Below are positions 40,930 through 49,910 of a stretch of DNA of 64,000 nucleotides, piece by piece. The first letter of the stretch is position 1; every line of letters starts with the position of its first letter. Under the pieces are notes generated by a model. The model worked only from the letters and a program-made list of their open reading frames with translations. It was not told where the DNA came from and did not search any database. This DNA is from Tritrichomonas musculus (taxonomy: Eukaryota; Parabasalia; Tritrichomonadida; Tritrichomonadidae), in assembly GCA_039105265.1 (NCBI GenBank), contig JAPFFF010000032.1, positions 124,001 to 188,000 of the forward strand, in the 5' to 3' direction. The position numbers were made by a program, and so were the translations under genes.

Positions 40930-41559
40930 ATGGATCAAAAAGGAGAGGAAGGCAAAAAAGATGGAATCGTTACAGTTAAAATAGCTCTTGTAAGCTTTTG
41001 TGAGATTGGAGTAGAAATAATGACAAAATATTTCCAAAGCAGCTTCGTCGATGATTACAACGATACATTAGGAATTAGATTTATTGAACGCCAAATTACA
41101 GTCAAAAATACACCAGTCAATTTAGTCCTTTGGACATTCGGAAAAGGAAAAAATTGTATGGATATGCTGAAAATTATTTGCGAAGGAGCACATGTAGTAT
41201 TGTTGGCCTTTGATTTAGCAAACAACGTATCCCTCAAATCTTTAAGAGACATATACACAGCAGCATACCAATTAAACCATGATGCCAAGTATTTTTTAGT
41301 TGGAACAAAATTTGATCTATATTTCGAATTACCAGATAATGAAAAAAAGTCAATTACTGAATACGCTAAAAGATTTGCAGAAGACATTGAAGCAGAAGCT
41401 CTTATTTATTGCTCAGAGGCAAAATCAATTAATATCAAAAAACTTTTTCAATTAATGATTGGATCTGCATTCGGTTTAACACCAAAATGTGATCAAATAG
41501 ATGACTACAACAAACCAATTCTTATTTTAAAATCAAGAGAAGAAAAAACAACTAGCTGA
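40930..41559 (+). CDS. Spg1/Tem1-like small GTPase with degenerate P-loop
   Basis: A 209-residue protein matching the Spg1/Tem1 branch of Ras-like GTPases: VKIALVSFCEIG, SSFVDDYNDTLGIRFIERQI, MLKIICEGAHVVLLAFDL, YFLVGTKFDL, YAKRFAEDIEAEALIYCSEA, INIKKLFQL. In yeasts Spg1/Tem1 start septation and mitotic exit. The P-loop, normally GDAQIGKTS, reads SFCEIGVEI (22-30), so the Lys and Thr that hold phosphates are gone (Val28, Glu29). The switch II WDxGGQ is WTFGKGKN (68-75). The base-recognition TKFD (126-129) and the CSEA motif remain. It is likely a pseudo-GTPase that cannot hydrolyse GTP normally but may still bind partners. An intact frame and a normal length argue against a dead gene. Confidence 0.82.
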   Translation: MDQKGEEGKKDGIVTVKIALVSFCEIGVEIMTKYFQSSFVDDYNDTLGIRFIERQITVKNTPVNLVLWTFGKGKNCMDMLKIICEGAHVVLLAFDLANNVSLKSLRDIYTAAYQLNHDAKYFLVGTKFDLYFELPDNEKKSITEYAKRFAEDIEAEALIYCSEAKSINIKKLFQLMIGSAFGLTPKCDQIDDYNKPILILKSREEKTTS

Positions 41560-42430
41560 TTTTTATTAAATAATAGACCTTTTTATAAAAAAAAATTTTT
41601 TTTGCGATAAAGTATACTTTTTACTAAAAAAGCATGAGTGCTCATAATAATATCGATTTTAGACAATAAAAAATATTCGGTTTATATTTTTTTTTTTTAT
41701 ATTAAAAACCATGAGTAGCTACCCATGCTTTTTTTTGCAAAAGTGCAAAAAAGTTCCAGACTTTTTTTTCTATGGTACGATACAAGGTCAATATTGACCT
41801 AAACCGCCACGGGCGACTACAATTACGGGCGATTAGGATTTCCTTTTTTTTCTTTAATATTTTTATTCAAAAATCTTTTATACTTATTTTATCTTATCAT
41901 AAATTCTATTGATAATGTTTTAAATGTAATTTGCTTTTATATCTAAAGTATTGATGATATCAATTTTAGTGATACCAAAATTTATCAATTTTTTTATGGA
42001 ATAATAATTATAACAATAAAATTTAATATTAATTATGCTATTTGTTGGGTTTCAAATAAAGTATTAAATGTGATATTATAATTTCAAAAAAAAAAAAAAA
42101 ATTTAAATTGTGATATCTCACATAGTTTTTTCAGGTACTCTTATGTGTGTACTTTTTACATGTGTCTTTGTACTCTGTATAGAATGTGCACTTCCTATCA
42201 GCGTGTACTCTCAAATTTATATCCCTAGACTACTCAACAGTTATTTTAATGCTGTATAAAACCAAATCGAACGAGACAGATTTTTCACTCTTTGAATTGC
42301 AGTTTTATCCTTTCAATAATATATATTATTAAAAATCTAGGTTTTTTTATCATATCTCTAAGTTTCCAAAAATCATATTTGAAGACAAATAAAATTGAAT
42401 AGCTATTCAAAATTATACTTAAAAATCTAT
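41560..42430. other. Spacer with hairpin-forming sequence
   Basis: AAAAAGCATGAGTGCTCAT (41626) and CCATGAGTAGCTACCCATGC (41709) are near inverted repeats about 65 bp apart. ACGGGCGACTA and ACGGGCGATTA repeat at 41810 and 41825. No gene is supported. An initiator-like TTCAAAATTATAC precedes the next gene. Confidence 0.35.
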
Positions 42431-42910
42431 ATGCAAAATACTCATGGAGAATATTCTTTACCATACATAGATACAGAATTAGAAGACAAATCAATACAAC
42501 ATATTGTTGATTATTTAATTGAGCAAGAAAAAAAACAGATTCCTCCTCCAACAGATCTTCCTCAAGATCCAGCCAATACACCTATACGCACTAAAATTCC
42601 TAAGCACATCCCTTCTTCAAAAACTGCACATTATGAAAGCTTGCAGCAAGAACGTGCTCTTCTCGAAGTTTTATTGGTACGTCGCCGTGAGTTTTGGGGT
42701 GGTGAAGATAAGAAGTTAAGTACATACATTGACTTAGTTGAAAAGAAGCAGGATTCTATACAAGAAGAAATTGATGAAATTAACCTTGACAGATATCGAT
42801 ATCAAAAAGAAGCAGAAAAACGACTTGAACGCCTTAAAACACAGATATCAAATTTAGAATCATCTATTGAAAGTGAACGACGAGAAATAGAACGATTAGG
42901 TTGTACGTAA
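42431..42910 (+). CDS. SPF27/BCAS2-like pre-mRNA splicing factor
   Basis: A 159-residue protein. The ATG at 42431 is chosen: the open frame extends 12 codons further up to a TTG, but TTCAAAATTATAC lies just before and fits an initiator. The N-terminus SLPYIDTELED followed by IVDYLIEQEKKQI matches the LPYfD...alveeE start of BCAS2/SPF27. The C-terminal half is one long coiled coil with a conserved W (EFWGGEDKKLSTYIDLVE), LNxxR-like INLDRYRYQKEAEKRLERL and a final IxxLE pattern. SPF27 is a core part of the Prp19/NTC complex that activates spliceosomes. The protein is shorter than the human one (about 225 residues). The ASF1 intron below shows that splicing is used here. Coiled-coil similarity limits certainty. 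Confidence 0.6.
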   Translation: MQNTHGEYSLPYIDTELEDKSIQHIVDYLIEQEKKQIPPPTDLPQDPANTPIRTKIPKHIPSSKTAHYESLQQERALLEVLLVRRREFWGGEDKKLSTYIDLVEKKQDSIQEEIDEINLDRYRYQKEAEKRLERLKTQISNLESSIESERREIERLGCT

Positions 42911-43060
42911 TTATTTTAATAAAGATTTTTGTATTTAATATATATTGGTGCTATTAAAAAAATTATATTATAATTAAACGACAAAGACAACAAAAAAAGA
43001 TAAATACTATTATTTTAATAAAGATTTTTTGTATTTAATATATATTGGTGCTATAACTTA
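42911..43060 (+). repeat. Duplicated 46-bp 3'-end segment
   Basis: TTATTTTAATAAAGATTTTT followed by GTATTTAATATATATTGGTG occurs at 42911 and again at 43009, a 98-bp offset. Each copy holds TAATAAAG, a possible cleavage signal. It lies between convergent genes. Confidence 0.7.
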
Positions 43061-43094
43061 ACAATCTATACAATATAAAAGATATAAGAACATT

Positions 43095-46022
43095 TTATTC
43101 TCTAAAGCTACTCTGAATATCTAAATCAGCAACAATTATAGATACATTTTTTTCATATTGAGTAGATATTAAAATGTTCTTGATTTTGGACGAAATGACC
43201 CAAGGATTATTTTCATTCATAAATAATTGTTTAAATGTACCAGGGCCAATTAATTGCGTGCATGCTGGTGATGACATTACAATCCATTTCATTTCTTTAG
43301 AAAGTGAAAGGTGATACATAGATTCTGTAGATTTAATTTTGCTAGTATTAGTTTCTTTTTTATAATTACTGTATTCATTTATCTTAATATCCATGCTTGG
43401 ATGTGGAAGACTGAATTCTCTGAAATCATCTTCAATGAAAGCATTATACTTTTCATCTGTCATATAAGCATCATTGTATTGGGCAAATCCATGATTAAAG
43501 TTTGGCGAAAACATGGGATTTTGACCATCATTCATTATAAAACACGGTCTTCCATTTCGATCGAAAAATGCAATTTCACAAGATCCGAGCCGAGATATGA
43601 ATACTTCGCTTCCACTAAAAACATTACTACTAGATTCTTGATTTGAATTAGTTTGAGGACCTAATTTCTCGTTTGAATTTGCTTTTTTCTTTTTTGATTG
43701 ATTCAAATTTTTTGTTGCTTGATTTGTATTTATATTTGGCCGCACAATTGCAAGAGACAAATATGAAGGTGAAATAGACAATTCGTTCTGGAATTCAGGA
43801 AAAATAATCGATGTAACACATTCCGATAAAACACTCTTTGACATTTGAATTCCGCTTGGTGATAAACCGCGCAGATGAGAAATGAAGTTCTTTGACAAAG
43901 AGGTAGTTGCATCTTTATCGTCATTTGCGTTTAAAATCATAAGGACAGTTTCGCCATTTTCTGAAACAAACTCGGATTCATTAGTAGGCAAATTTACATT
44001 TTCGGACGAAGCTTGTGAACTAACTAAACTTGGATATTCGAGAAAATGGCTCCAAACTACGAAATCGTCATCTGAATATGTTTCAGGGCTTTTGTGATAG
44101 GAAGCAGCAGCTGAACAAAGTCCGTAAGAACAGTTTTGAAGAGCATTATTATTGTTATTTCTTTTATAATAAAAATTATAATAAGAATGAAAATCATTAA
44201 AATAGCCAAGATCAACAATTTTTGCGAAATTTGGCATTTTATGATTATTTGTAATGAGCGTACAAGCACTATTCACAGTACTACTGTCGTTGATGAAACT
44301 ATCAATATTGCGAATATCATCAGCATTGCTGTCGACATTGCTATTATTGTTGTCTGTGTCGTAGAGATCTGTAGAAAGTTGGTCGGAATTGAGAGAAATA
44401 AGTTTTACCAACTTCGAAAAAAAGGGAAGTTCACAGTTTAATGGATTACATGATACATTCAATTTTTTGAGAGAAGGTAAATATATTCCACCTTGAGGCG
44501 AAAAGGTGGTAAAAGAGTTATTAGCTATGTTAAGTTCCTCAAGAACGTTATATTCAAAATGATCATGAAAGTTGGTGATACGATTAAACGATACATCAAC
44601 TTTTTGAATAGAGGGAGACAAATAAGGAAAAACAGAGAAATTATTATGTGATGCATTTAAGTACAAAAGTGACATAATCATTGGTAATTCAGTCAATTTA
44701 TTTCCTGAAACGTTAAGGTCAATTAATTCACATGCATCCGACCAACTCTCTGGAAATTCAGTTAAATCACAAAAGGAAGCATATAAGCATTCAATTGGTG
44801 CTGGAAAACCGTCGGGCAACTTTTTGATAGGATTACAAGAAATATTTAATGTAATCAATGATGATGTAATAATTCTCTCCGATAATGTTTGGATTTTATT
44901 ATTTGATAAATTTAAATAATAAAGTTTTGAAAAAGTGAATAATTGTGATGGAACTTTTTCAATTTGATTATTTGAGAGATCTAGTGTAGAAATATTCTCA
45001 CAAAGTGATGATATATCAATGTCAATCAACTTATTCCTATAAAATGATAACTCAAAAATTTGATTACAGGTTAACCTAGGCATATGAACAAGTTTGTTGT
45101 TAGTTAGTGATAATGAAATAAGATCAGGAGTATCAATTTGATTTGGTATTTCTGTAATATCATTAAAAGTTAAAATAAGCGTTTGGAGAGATAATGGCAA
45201 TGATTCGATTTTGTTTACAAAATTATTTTGCAAATTTATTAAAAATAATTTGTCATACTTTTCAATACTTTTTGGAATGGTACAAATTCGATTGTGGCTC
45301 ATATAAATTCGACTAATACTCATAGGAAATTCTGGCATTTCGCGTATTAAATTGTGCGAGGCATCTAAATTATTTAATTGTGGAGTTATCTGGGATAAAT
45401 TTGGTAACTTTTCAATATGATTTCGCGATATATCAAGAATTGTTAAAGAATCTAGTCTCGAACTCATATCAAAAGAACATATTTGGTTAGAAGAAATTAT
45501 TAATGATAATAATAATGGATGATGAAACGAAAATAATTTGATTTTGTTGTATTCCAAATCTAAAAATTTCAAATTTACTATATTTTCGATTTTAAAAATA
45601 GCTGTTAATTCATTAAATCCTAGTGAAATCATTTTTAAATTGTCATTTAGCGTTTCAAAATCGATATTCACAAATTTATTATGATAAAGATTTAGAAAAT
45701 TTAGCGTAGGCTTGTAGAGTATTGCTTCTGGTATAAAAATAAGAAAATTGTTCGATAAATCTAGTGAGGTTAAGTTAGGATATGATATAATTGCATCATT
45801 TACTTTGTTTGGTAAATATCTCATATAGTTGTTGCTAGATAAATGAAGCCTATTTAAAGAAGGGATATTTTTTGGTAAGTATTGAATTGAATTATAAGAA
45901 AGATTAAGAAAAAGAACTATTGGATTCTTTGGAGATGCCGAAATACCATTAAGCTGCTGATTTGAAAGATCAACTACTTTTTGATTTTGAAGAGGAACAG
46001 TAATAGATCCTGAGTTCCCCAT
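43095..46022 (-). CDS. LRR / PP2C-like signalling protein, predicted N-myristoylated
   Basis: A 975-residue protein. MGNSGS at the start is a good N-myristoylation signal (Gly2, Ser6). Residues about 15-540 are some twenty leucine-rich repeats (LFLNLSYNSIQYLPKN, LTSLDLSNNFLIFIPE, and similar). Residues about 600-970 have the outline of a PP2C-type domain: YGLCSAAASYHKS, a middle block with ETVLMILNAND and LSECVTSI, GSCEIAFFDRNGRP, WIVMSSPACTQLIGP, and NVSIIVADLD at the end, as in NVTVIVVDL. The metal-binding Asp residues of active PP2C are not evident (DG.GG is missing), so it is probably a pseudophosphatase. LRR-PP2C pairs also occur in adenylyl cyclase and PHLPP proteins. The initiator TCATTTGAAATTTT is 10 bases from the start. 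Confidence 0.8.
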   Translation of the reverse strand: MGNSGSITVPLQNQKVVDLSNQQLNGISASPKNPIVLFLNLSYNSIQYLPKNIPSLNRLHLSSNNYMRYLPNKVNDAIISYPNLTSLDLSNNFLIFIPEAILYKPTLNFLNLYHNKFVNIDFETLNDNLKMISLGFNELTAIFKIENIVNLKFLDLEYNKIKLFSFHHPLLLSLIISSNQICSFDMSSRLDSLTILDISRNHIEKLPNLSQITPQLNNLDASHNLIREMPEFPMSISRIYMSHNRICTIPKSIEKYDKLFLINLQNNFVNKIESLPLSLQTLILTFNDITEIPNQIDTPDLISLSLTNNKLVHMPRLTCNQIFELSFYRNKLIDIDISSLCENISTLDLSNNQIEKVPSQLFTFSKLYYLNLSNNKIQTLSERIITSSLITLNISCNPIKKLPDGFPAPIECLYASFCDLTEFPESWSDACELIDLNVSGNKLTELPMIMSLLYLNASHNNFSVFPYLSPSIQKVDVSFNRITNFHDHFEYNVLEELNIANNSFTTFSPQGGIYLPSLKKLNVSCNPLNCELPFFSKLVKLISLNSDQLSTDLYDTDNNNSNVDSNADDIRNIDSFINDSSTVNSACTLITNNHKMPNFAKIVDLGYFNDFHSYYNFYYKRNNNNNALQNCSYGLCSAAASYHKSPETYSDDDFVVWSHFLEYPSLVSSQASSENVNLPTNESEFVSENGETVLMILNANDDKDATTSLSKNFISHLRGLSPSGIQMSKSVLSECVTSIIFPEFQNELSISPSYLSLAIVRPNINTNQATKNLNQSKKKKANSNEKLGPQTNSNQESSSNVFSGSEVFISRLGSCEIAFFDRNGRPCFIMNDGQNPMFSPNFNHGFAQYNDAYMTDEKYNAFIEDDFREFSLPHPSMDIKINEYSNYKKETNTSKIKSTESMYHLSLSKEMKWIVMSSPACTQLIGPGTFKQLFMNENNPWVISSKIKNILISTQYEKNVSIIVADLDIQSSFRE

Positions 46023-46546
46023 ATATAAAATTTCAAATGATCAATTCTAATTCACCAATCAAAAAAGAGAGATTGAATGTTCTGTCAATTTTTATTAATT
46101 TTGTTTTTATTAATTTTCCGAAAGTTTTTATAAAAGATTTTATAAAAATTACATTTTATATACTAATCTATTTTATAAAACAATACAATAATTTAAATAA
46201 TACTTATTTGTTTTATGATATTTTAATAACATTTGAATGAAAAGTTTGAGAGAAATCATTGATTTAATTGAAAACTGAAATTAAGAGTAAAAATCATAAT
46301 ATATCATTTGATTGCATTTTGATTAAATAAAAAAGATCAAAATATGAATAAAATATGGACAATATATTTCTGAATTGAATGTACAATCATCTTAATTTTT
46401 CTAATTAGATATAGATCAATTTTTATTTCCATCCAAGTTAAAGCAAAACATATCCAGTAATTTCAAAATGATACGCAACATGGTGAAATATTAATTTTCT
46501 TTGAAGACTGTACACAAAAAGTGTAGATATAATATATATTAACTTG
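46023..46546. other. Spacer upstream of the LRR-PP2C-like gene
   Basis: AT-rich, no gene supported. The TCATTTGAAATTTT initiator of the LRR-PP2C-like gene lies at its left end on the minus strand. Confidence 0.4.
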
Positions 46547-46885
46547 TTAAATTTCATGATAATCATGGTGTCTGCACTTAAAAATCGCAAAAATAGTCAA
46601 AAAAATAGTAAATAAAAAAAATAGAATACCAGAAGCATAACAAATAAGCAAAATTATACTAAAATCCAATCCTGGCTGTGACGTTGAGAAAATAGGTATT
46701 TCCGTTTCAGTTTCAAATAAAATATCTTTTTGAACTAAATGCTGATTTCTTTTTTTATTCAGAATATCTTCATCAATGTTTTTGGAATATGAATCCATTC
46801 TATTAAATCTTATATCATTTAAATCTTTTCTTTGGGTGTTTATATTGGAAAAACATATTGTAGCCAGCCAAAAGTCAAAAAGCAT
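46547..46885 (-). CDS. Small single-pass membrane protein (unrecognised)
   Basis: A 112-residue protein. It begins with a hydrophobic stretch MLFDFWLATICFS that could be a signal peptide. A polar central part follows, then one strong membrane span (FSIILLICYASGILFFLFTI and onward, about 75-100) and a short tail KCRHHDYHEI. The topology is probably type I with a lumenal or external polar domain. No family is recognised. It is divergent from the CDC25-like gene with only 49 bp between start codons, so shared expression is likely. Confidence 0.55.
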   Translation of the reverse strand: MLFDFWLATICFSNINTQRKDLNDIRFNRMDSYSKNIDEDILNKKRNQHLVQKDILFETETEIPIFSTSQPGLDFSIILLICYASGILFFLFTIFLTIFAIFKCRHHDYHEI

Positions 46886-46934
46886 GTTGGTAATAAATAA
46901 TAAAAATTGAATTAATAATGATCGTCATTTTGGG
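46886..46934. promoter_or_regulatory. 49-bp bidirectional promoter
   Basis: Two start codons face away from each other across 49 bp. ATGATCGTCATTTTGGG contains TCATTTT, an initiator for the plus gene, and ATCGTC, a Myb-site-like core. The rest is A/T. It is among the smallest divergent spacers in the window. Confidence 0.5.
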
Positions 46935-47366
46935 ATGGATAAAATCCCGCTTATTCACAGTGATGAAGACGAAGAACCTCGAATTTCAGGACAAACATTT
47001 TGCCAGTTATTTGATAACCATTCACAATTTGATGAATTTTTTATAGTTGATTGTAGAACTGAAAGAGAGTATAATGGTGGCCATATTAAATCAGCAATTA
47101 GATGCCATCCTTTTGAAAAAGAGAACAATATCTTCAATTTATATCGATTGCATTGGAAGCCCACTACTTGCTTTATTTTTCATTGCGAATTTTCTTCTAT
47201 CAGAGGTCCAGCAGCATATCGATTATTCATCAAAGAACATCAAAATTCAAATAATTCCAATATTCCAGTTAACGCTTTTATATTAGATGGTGGATATAAT
47301 GAATTTTTCTCTGATCATGAAGACTATTGTGTTGGTACATATATCAAAGAAATTGATCTTAAATAA
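46935..47366 (+). CDS. Minimal CDC25-type dual-specificity phosphatase
   Basis: A 143-residue protein that is almost only a rhodanese-fold CDC25 catalytic domain: FFIVDCRTEREYNGGHIKSA (36-55), the active loop HCEFSSIRGP (83-92) with Cys84 and Arg90 as C-x5-R, then LDGGYNEFFSDHEDYC. HCEFSSxRGP is the hallmark of CDC25 and separates it from sulfurtransferase rhodaneses. CDC25 removes inhibitory phosphates from CDKs at mitotic entry. The long regulatory N-terminus of animal and fungal CDC25 is missing; only about 30 residues precede the domain. An arsenate-reductase-like role, known for small plant CDC25 relatives, is an alternative. Confidence 0.88.
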   Translation: MDKIPLIHSDEDEEPRISGQTFCQLFDNHSQFDEFFIVDCRTEREYNGGHIKSAIRCHPFEKENNIFNLYRLHWKPTTCFIFHCEFSSIRGPAAYRLFIKEHQNSNNSNIPVNAFILDGGYNEFFSDHEDYCVGTYIKEIDLK

Positions 47367-48161
47367 TTATAAAAGTATATTTAATCTTACCTTAATCGCC
47401 AAATTGACTCTCCTCAATCGATCGCCTGGCTCCGTTCTAAAGAAAAGCTGAAAACGCTAAATTAATAATAAGAAATACATTAACATGTACATATAACATG
47501 ATATTAAAATATTCCATATTTACTATTGACGTACATTTTACAAATTTAAAAATCTTTCATTTTTCTATTGAAAATGGAAATATACTTTAAATCAAATACA
47601 CTTTTCCAAAATATTCGCATTTAAATGAATAGAGAATCTTTTTTCTTAATTCTTCAAAGTTAATGTCTTATATCCAATTTCTATTATTTATGCTTTTTTT
47701 TTTTTCATGGATTTATCAAAAATGCAATTTTCTAGCCATACTTTACTTATATAAATTAATGGTTTGATGTTTCTTTTTTAATTTAAATATTTTATTATAT
47801 GTGTATGACTATTATAATCAGAGAAATAATGTATCAAAGGCAATATCAATTTTATTAACCAAAAATGAAGCAAAAATTTATCCAGATGAACATCAAAATA
47901 ATTTACAGATGAATAGATTAGTTTTTTTTAAGATTCAATATTGAAATGAATTCAAAATTATTCAAAATATTTTTTTATTTTGTAATAATACAATTGAAAA
48001 AAGATAGCATTTCAATTTTCAGAAAACATTTTCTATAAATAATCTCAGAAAAAGTTTTCAAACTAAAATTTTTAAAGAAAAAGTTTCAAAATAAAGTTTA
48101 TACAATTTATTATTATGAAATCAAAATACTACTCATTTCATTTTAGTTTTCGCGTAATATA
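47367..48161. other. Spacer upstream of the caspase-fold gene
   Basis: No gene is seen. A GC-richer patch (CTCAATCGATCGCCTGGCTC near 47413) is not explained. ACTCATTTCATTTTAG about 20 bases before the next ATG is a good initiator match. Confidence 0.4.
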
Positions 48162-49514
48162 ATGGCAGATAAAGAAAATAAAGAAGCAGCTAAACCAGCT
48201 TCAGATGATAAAAAAGCTGCCAAAGCAGATAAGAAAGCAGCCAAAGCAGATAAGAAAGCAGCCAAAGCAGAAGGCAAGAAAGCCGCAAAAGCAGATAAAG
48301 CAAATAAAAAAGCAGCTAAAGGAGATAAAAAAGCAGGAAAAGATGGAAAAGAAAATCCAGACGCCGCAGCTGATGGAAAAGATGCCGGAGACAAAAAAGG
48401 AAAAGATGGAAAGGGCGAAAAACAAGAAAAAGTTGGATTTTTTAAAGCGCTTAAAATGAGATTTGATTATATGAAAAATCGTAAAAAAATAATGAAACAA
48501 CAGAAAGAAGAAATGAGAGCCAAAGTTCCATTTGTTGATAAACCAGACAAACCAGAAAGATCTTCTGCATTTTTACATAAAGCAGTTTCATTGGATAAAA
48601 AAGACAACCAATTTTCGGACTCAAAATTCCAATCAGTTCGTAAAGTTTCAAACCAAAAGGAAATCATTGAAAGTTTCCATCGAATTGGAATGGATATAAA
48701 CGATGTCGAAATTGACGATATACCAAAAGAAAATCTCAACAAAGTATGTTTCGTTTTAATCAATAATTATTATAAAGATTATAAATGTCTCGGAGTTGGC
48801 CCATTAAATGACGCTTATTTATTCGCATTAATCCACCACAAAATGGGATTCAAGATTGTTTTCATGTTCAACCCAGAGATGGACAATTTCACAGAAAAAC
48901 TCGAATTTTTCTTAGCTAATACTGTTATGGCACTGACAATTTATTATTCAGGACGTGATTCATCTTCAAGAGTAAGGCGTGTTGGTCACGGCATTCAATT
49001 TATCGATGATGAAGTAATGTCTAGTAAAGAATTCGGCCAACTTGTTGGTGGAAAGAGTAATGGAACAGCTAAAATTATAATAATATCAGATTGTGGATCT
49101 GGAAAAACAGTTTTCAGTATGAAAGCTGCCACAAATACAGAAAATGCACATACCTCACCAATGATTAATTTTTCTGTTGACAAGAAAATATTGACTCCAA
49201 GGGAAAGAAGAATGTCACAAGGTCTTTTCACATATTACTTCAGTAAGTTGGTACGTCAGTTCCCGAATGCTTCACCAAAAGAAATGGTTGATATGTTGAA
49301 CATTTCATTTGAAAGATTCAAGATTACATTTAGCTCACTTGTTTCATTTGATACTTTGGATGAAAAACCTATGTTCCCTGGAGCTGATACTGCTTTCAAT
49401 GGAACTAAATCTGGAAAAGGCAAAGCATCAGCTAACCATCAAGAAGGTAATGCTGCACAAGCACCTGCACAAGCACAAGCACCAGCAGCTGCACCAGCCG
49501 CCTCACCTGCATAA
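48162..49514 (+). CDS. Caspase-fold (C14-like) protein with lysine-rich N-terminus, probably inactive
   Basis: A 450-residue protein. Residues 1-90 are Ala/Lys/Asp repeats (AAKADKK units), strongly basic. From about 190 the order of a metacaspase p20 fold is seen: KVCFVLINNYYKDYKCLGVG, LNDAYLFALIHHKMGF, ALTIYYSGRDSS, IIIISDCGSGK, then a serine-rich region and a helical closing part. The catalytic His motif YYSGHG reads YYSGRD (Arg265), and the Cys motif DCCHSG reads DCGSG (Cys311), so the His is missing and the Cys site is altered. The tail is a Pro/Ala/Gln stretch. It is likely a pseudo-caspase; a partner or regulator role is inference. Confidence 0.62.
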   Translation: MADKENKEAAKPASDDKKAAKADKKAAKADKKAAKAEGKKAAKADKANKKAAKGDKKAGKDGKENPDAAADGKDAGDKKGKDGKGEKQEKVGFFKALKMRFDYMKNRKKIMKQQKEEMRAKVPFVDKPDKPERSSAFLHKAVSLDKKDNQFSDSKFQSVRKVSNQKEIIESFHRIGMDINDVEIDDIPKENLNKVCFVLINNYYKDYKCLGVGPLNDAYLFALIHHKMGFKIVFMFNPEMDNFTEKLEFFLANTVMALTIYYSGRDSSSRVRRVGHGIQFIDDEVMSSKEFGQLVGGKSNGTAKIIIISDCGSGKTVFSMKAATNTENAHTSPMINFSVDKKILTPRERRMSQGLFTYYFSKLVRQFPNASPKEMVDMLNISFERFKITFSSLVSFDTLDEKPMFPGADTAFNGTKSGKGKASANHQEGNAAQAPAQAQAPAAAPAASPA

Positions 49515-49910
49515 GCAGATATGAAATATCATATTGAAATATTATCCATGTATTTTTATTATTAATATTAAATAAACATGCTTTTAAATGAATAAATTTA
49601 TTAATATAATATTATTTGTCTCACTTTTCATATAAATTCTTTTAATATAAAACTTGAATTAAAATCTTGACTTTATGATATTTTAAGCTAGATAAGGTTT
49701 ACAATAATGATCGCATGCTGAACGCTTTTTGAATTTATAAATAGTTTCTTGAGAAAAAGGAGGAATTAAATTTGAATTCAAACCAAAATTTTTCTACATA
49801 ATAATTTCAATGATATATCACAAAAAATTGATAATTTTCATTCAATTCCTTAAAACGTTATAATCTTCATTTCGCCAACCTTCTCAATTTTATTAGGATA
49901 TAACCATATA
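49515..49910. other. Spacer upstream of the helical-repeat gene
   Basis: AT-rich. TTCATTTCGCC and TCTCAATTTT near 49868-49890 are initiator-like before the next ATG. Nothing else is seen. Confidence 0.35.

Noticed and set aside
41626-41730. Short inverted repeat after the Spg1-like gene as a mobile element
   Set aside because: The pair AAAAAGCATG.../...CATGCTTTTT is imperfect, only about 100 bp, and no flanking duplication was found; kept as a hairpin in the spacer entry.
42395-42430. Twelve extra N-terminal codons of the SPF27-like protein
   Set aside because: The upstream start would be TTG; ATG 42431 has a better initiator context and matches the family's N-terminus.
48205-48459. Lys/Gln-rich overlapping frame in the caspase-fold gene
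   Set aside because: Shadow of the AAKADKK repeat in another phase.
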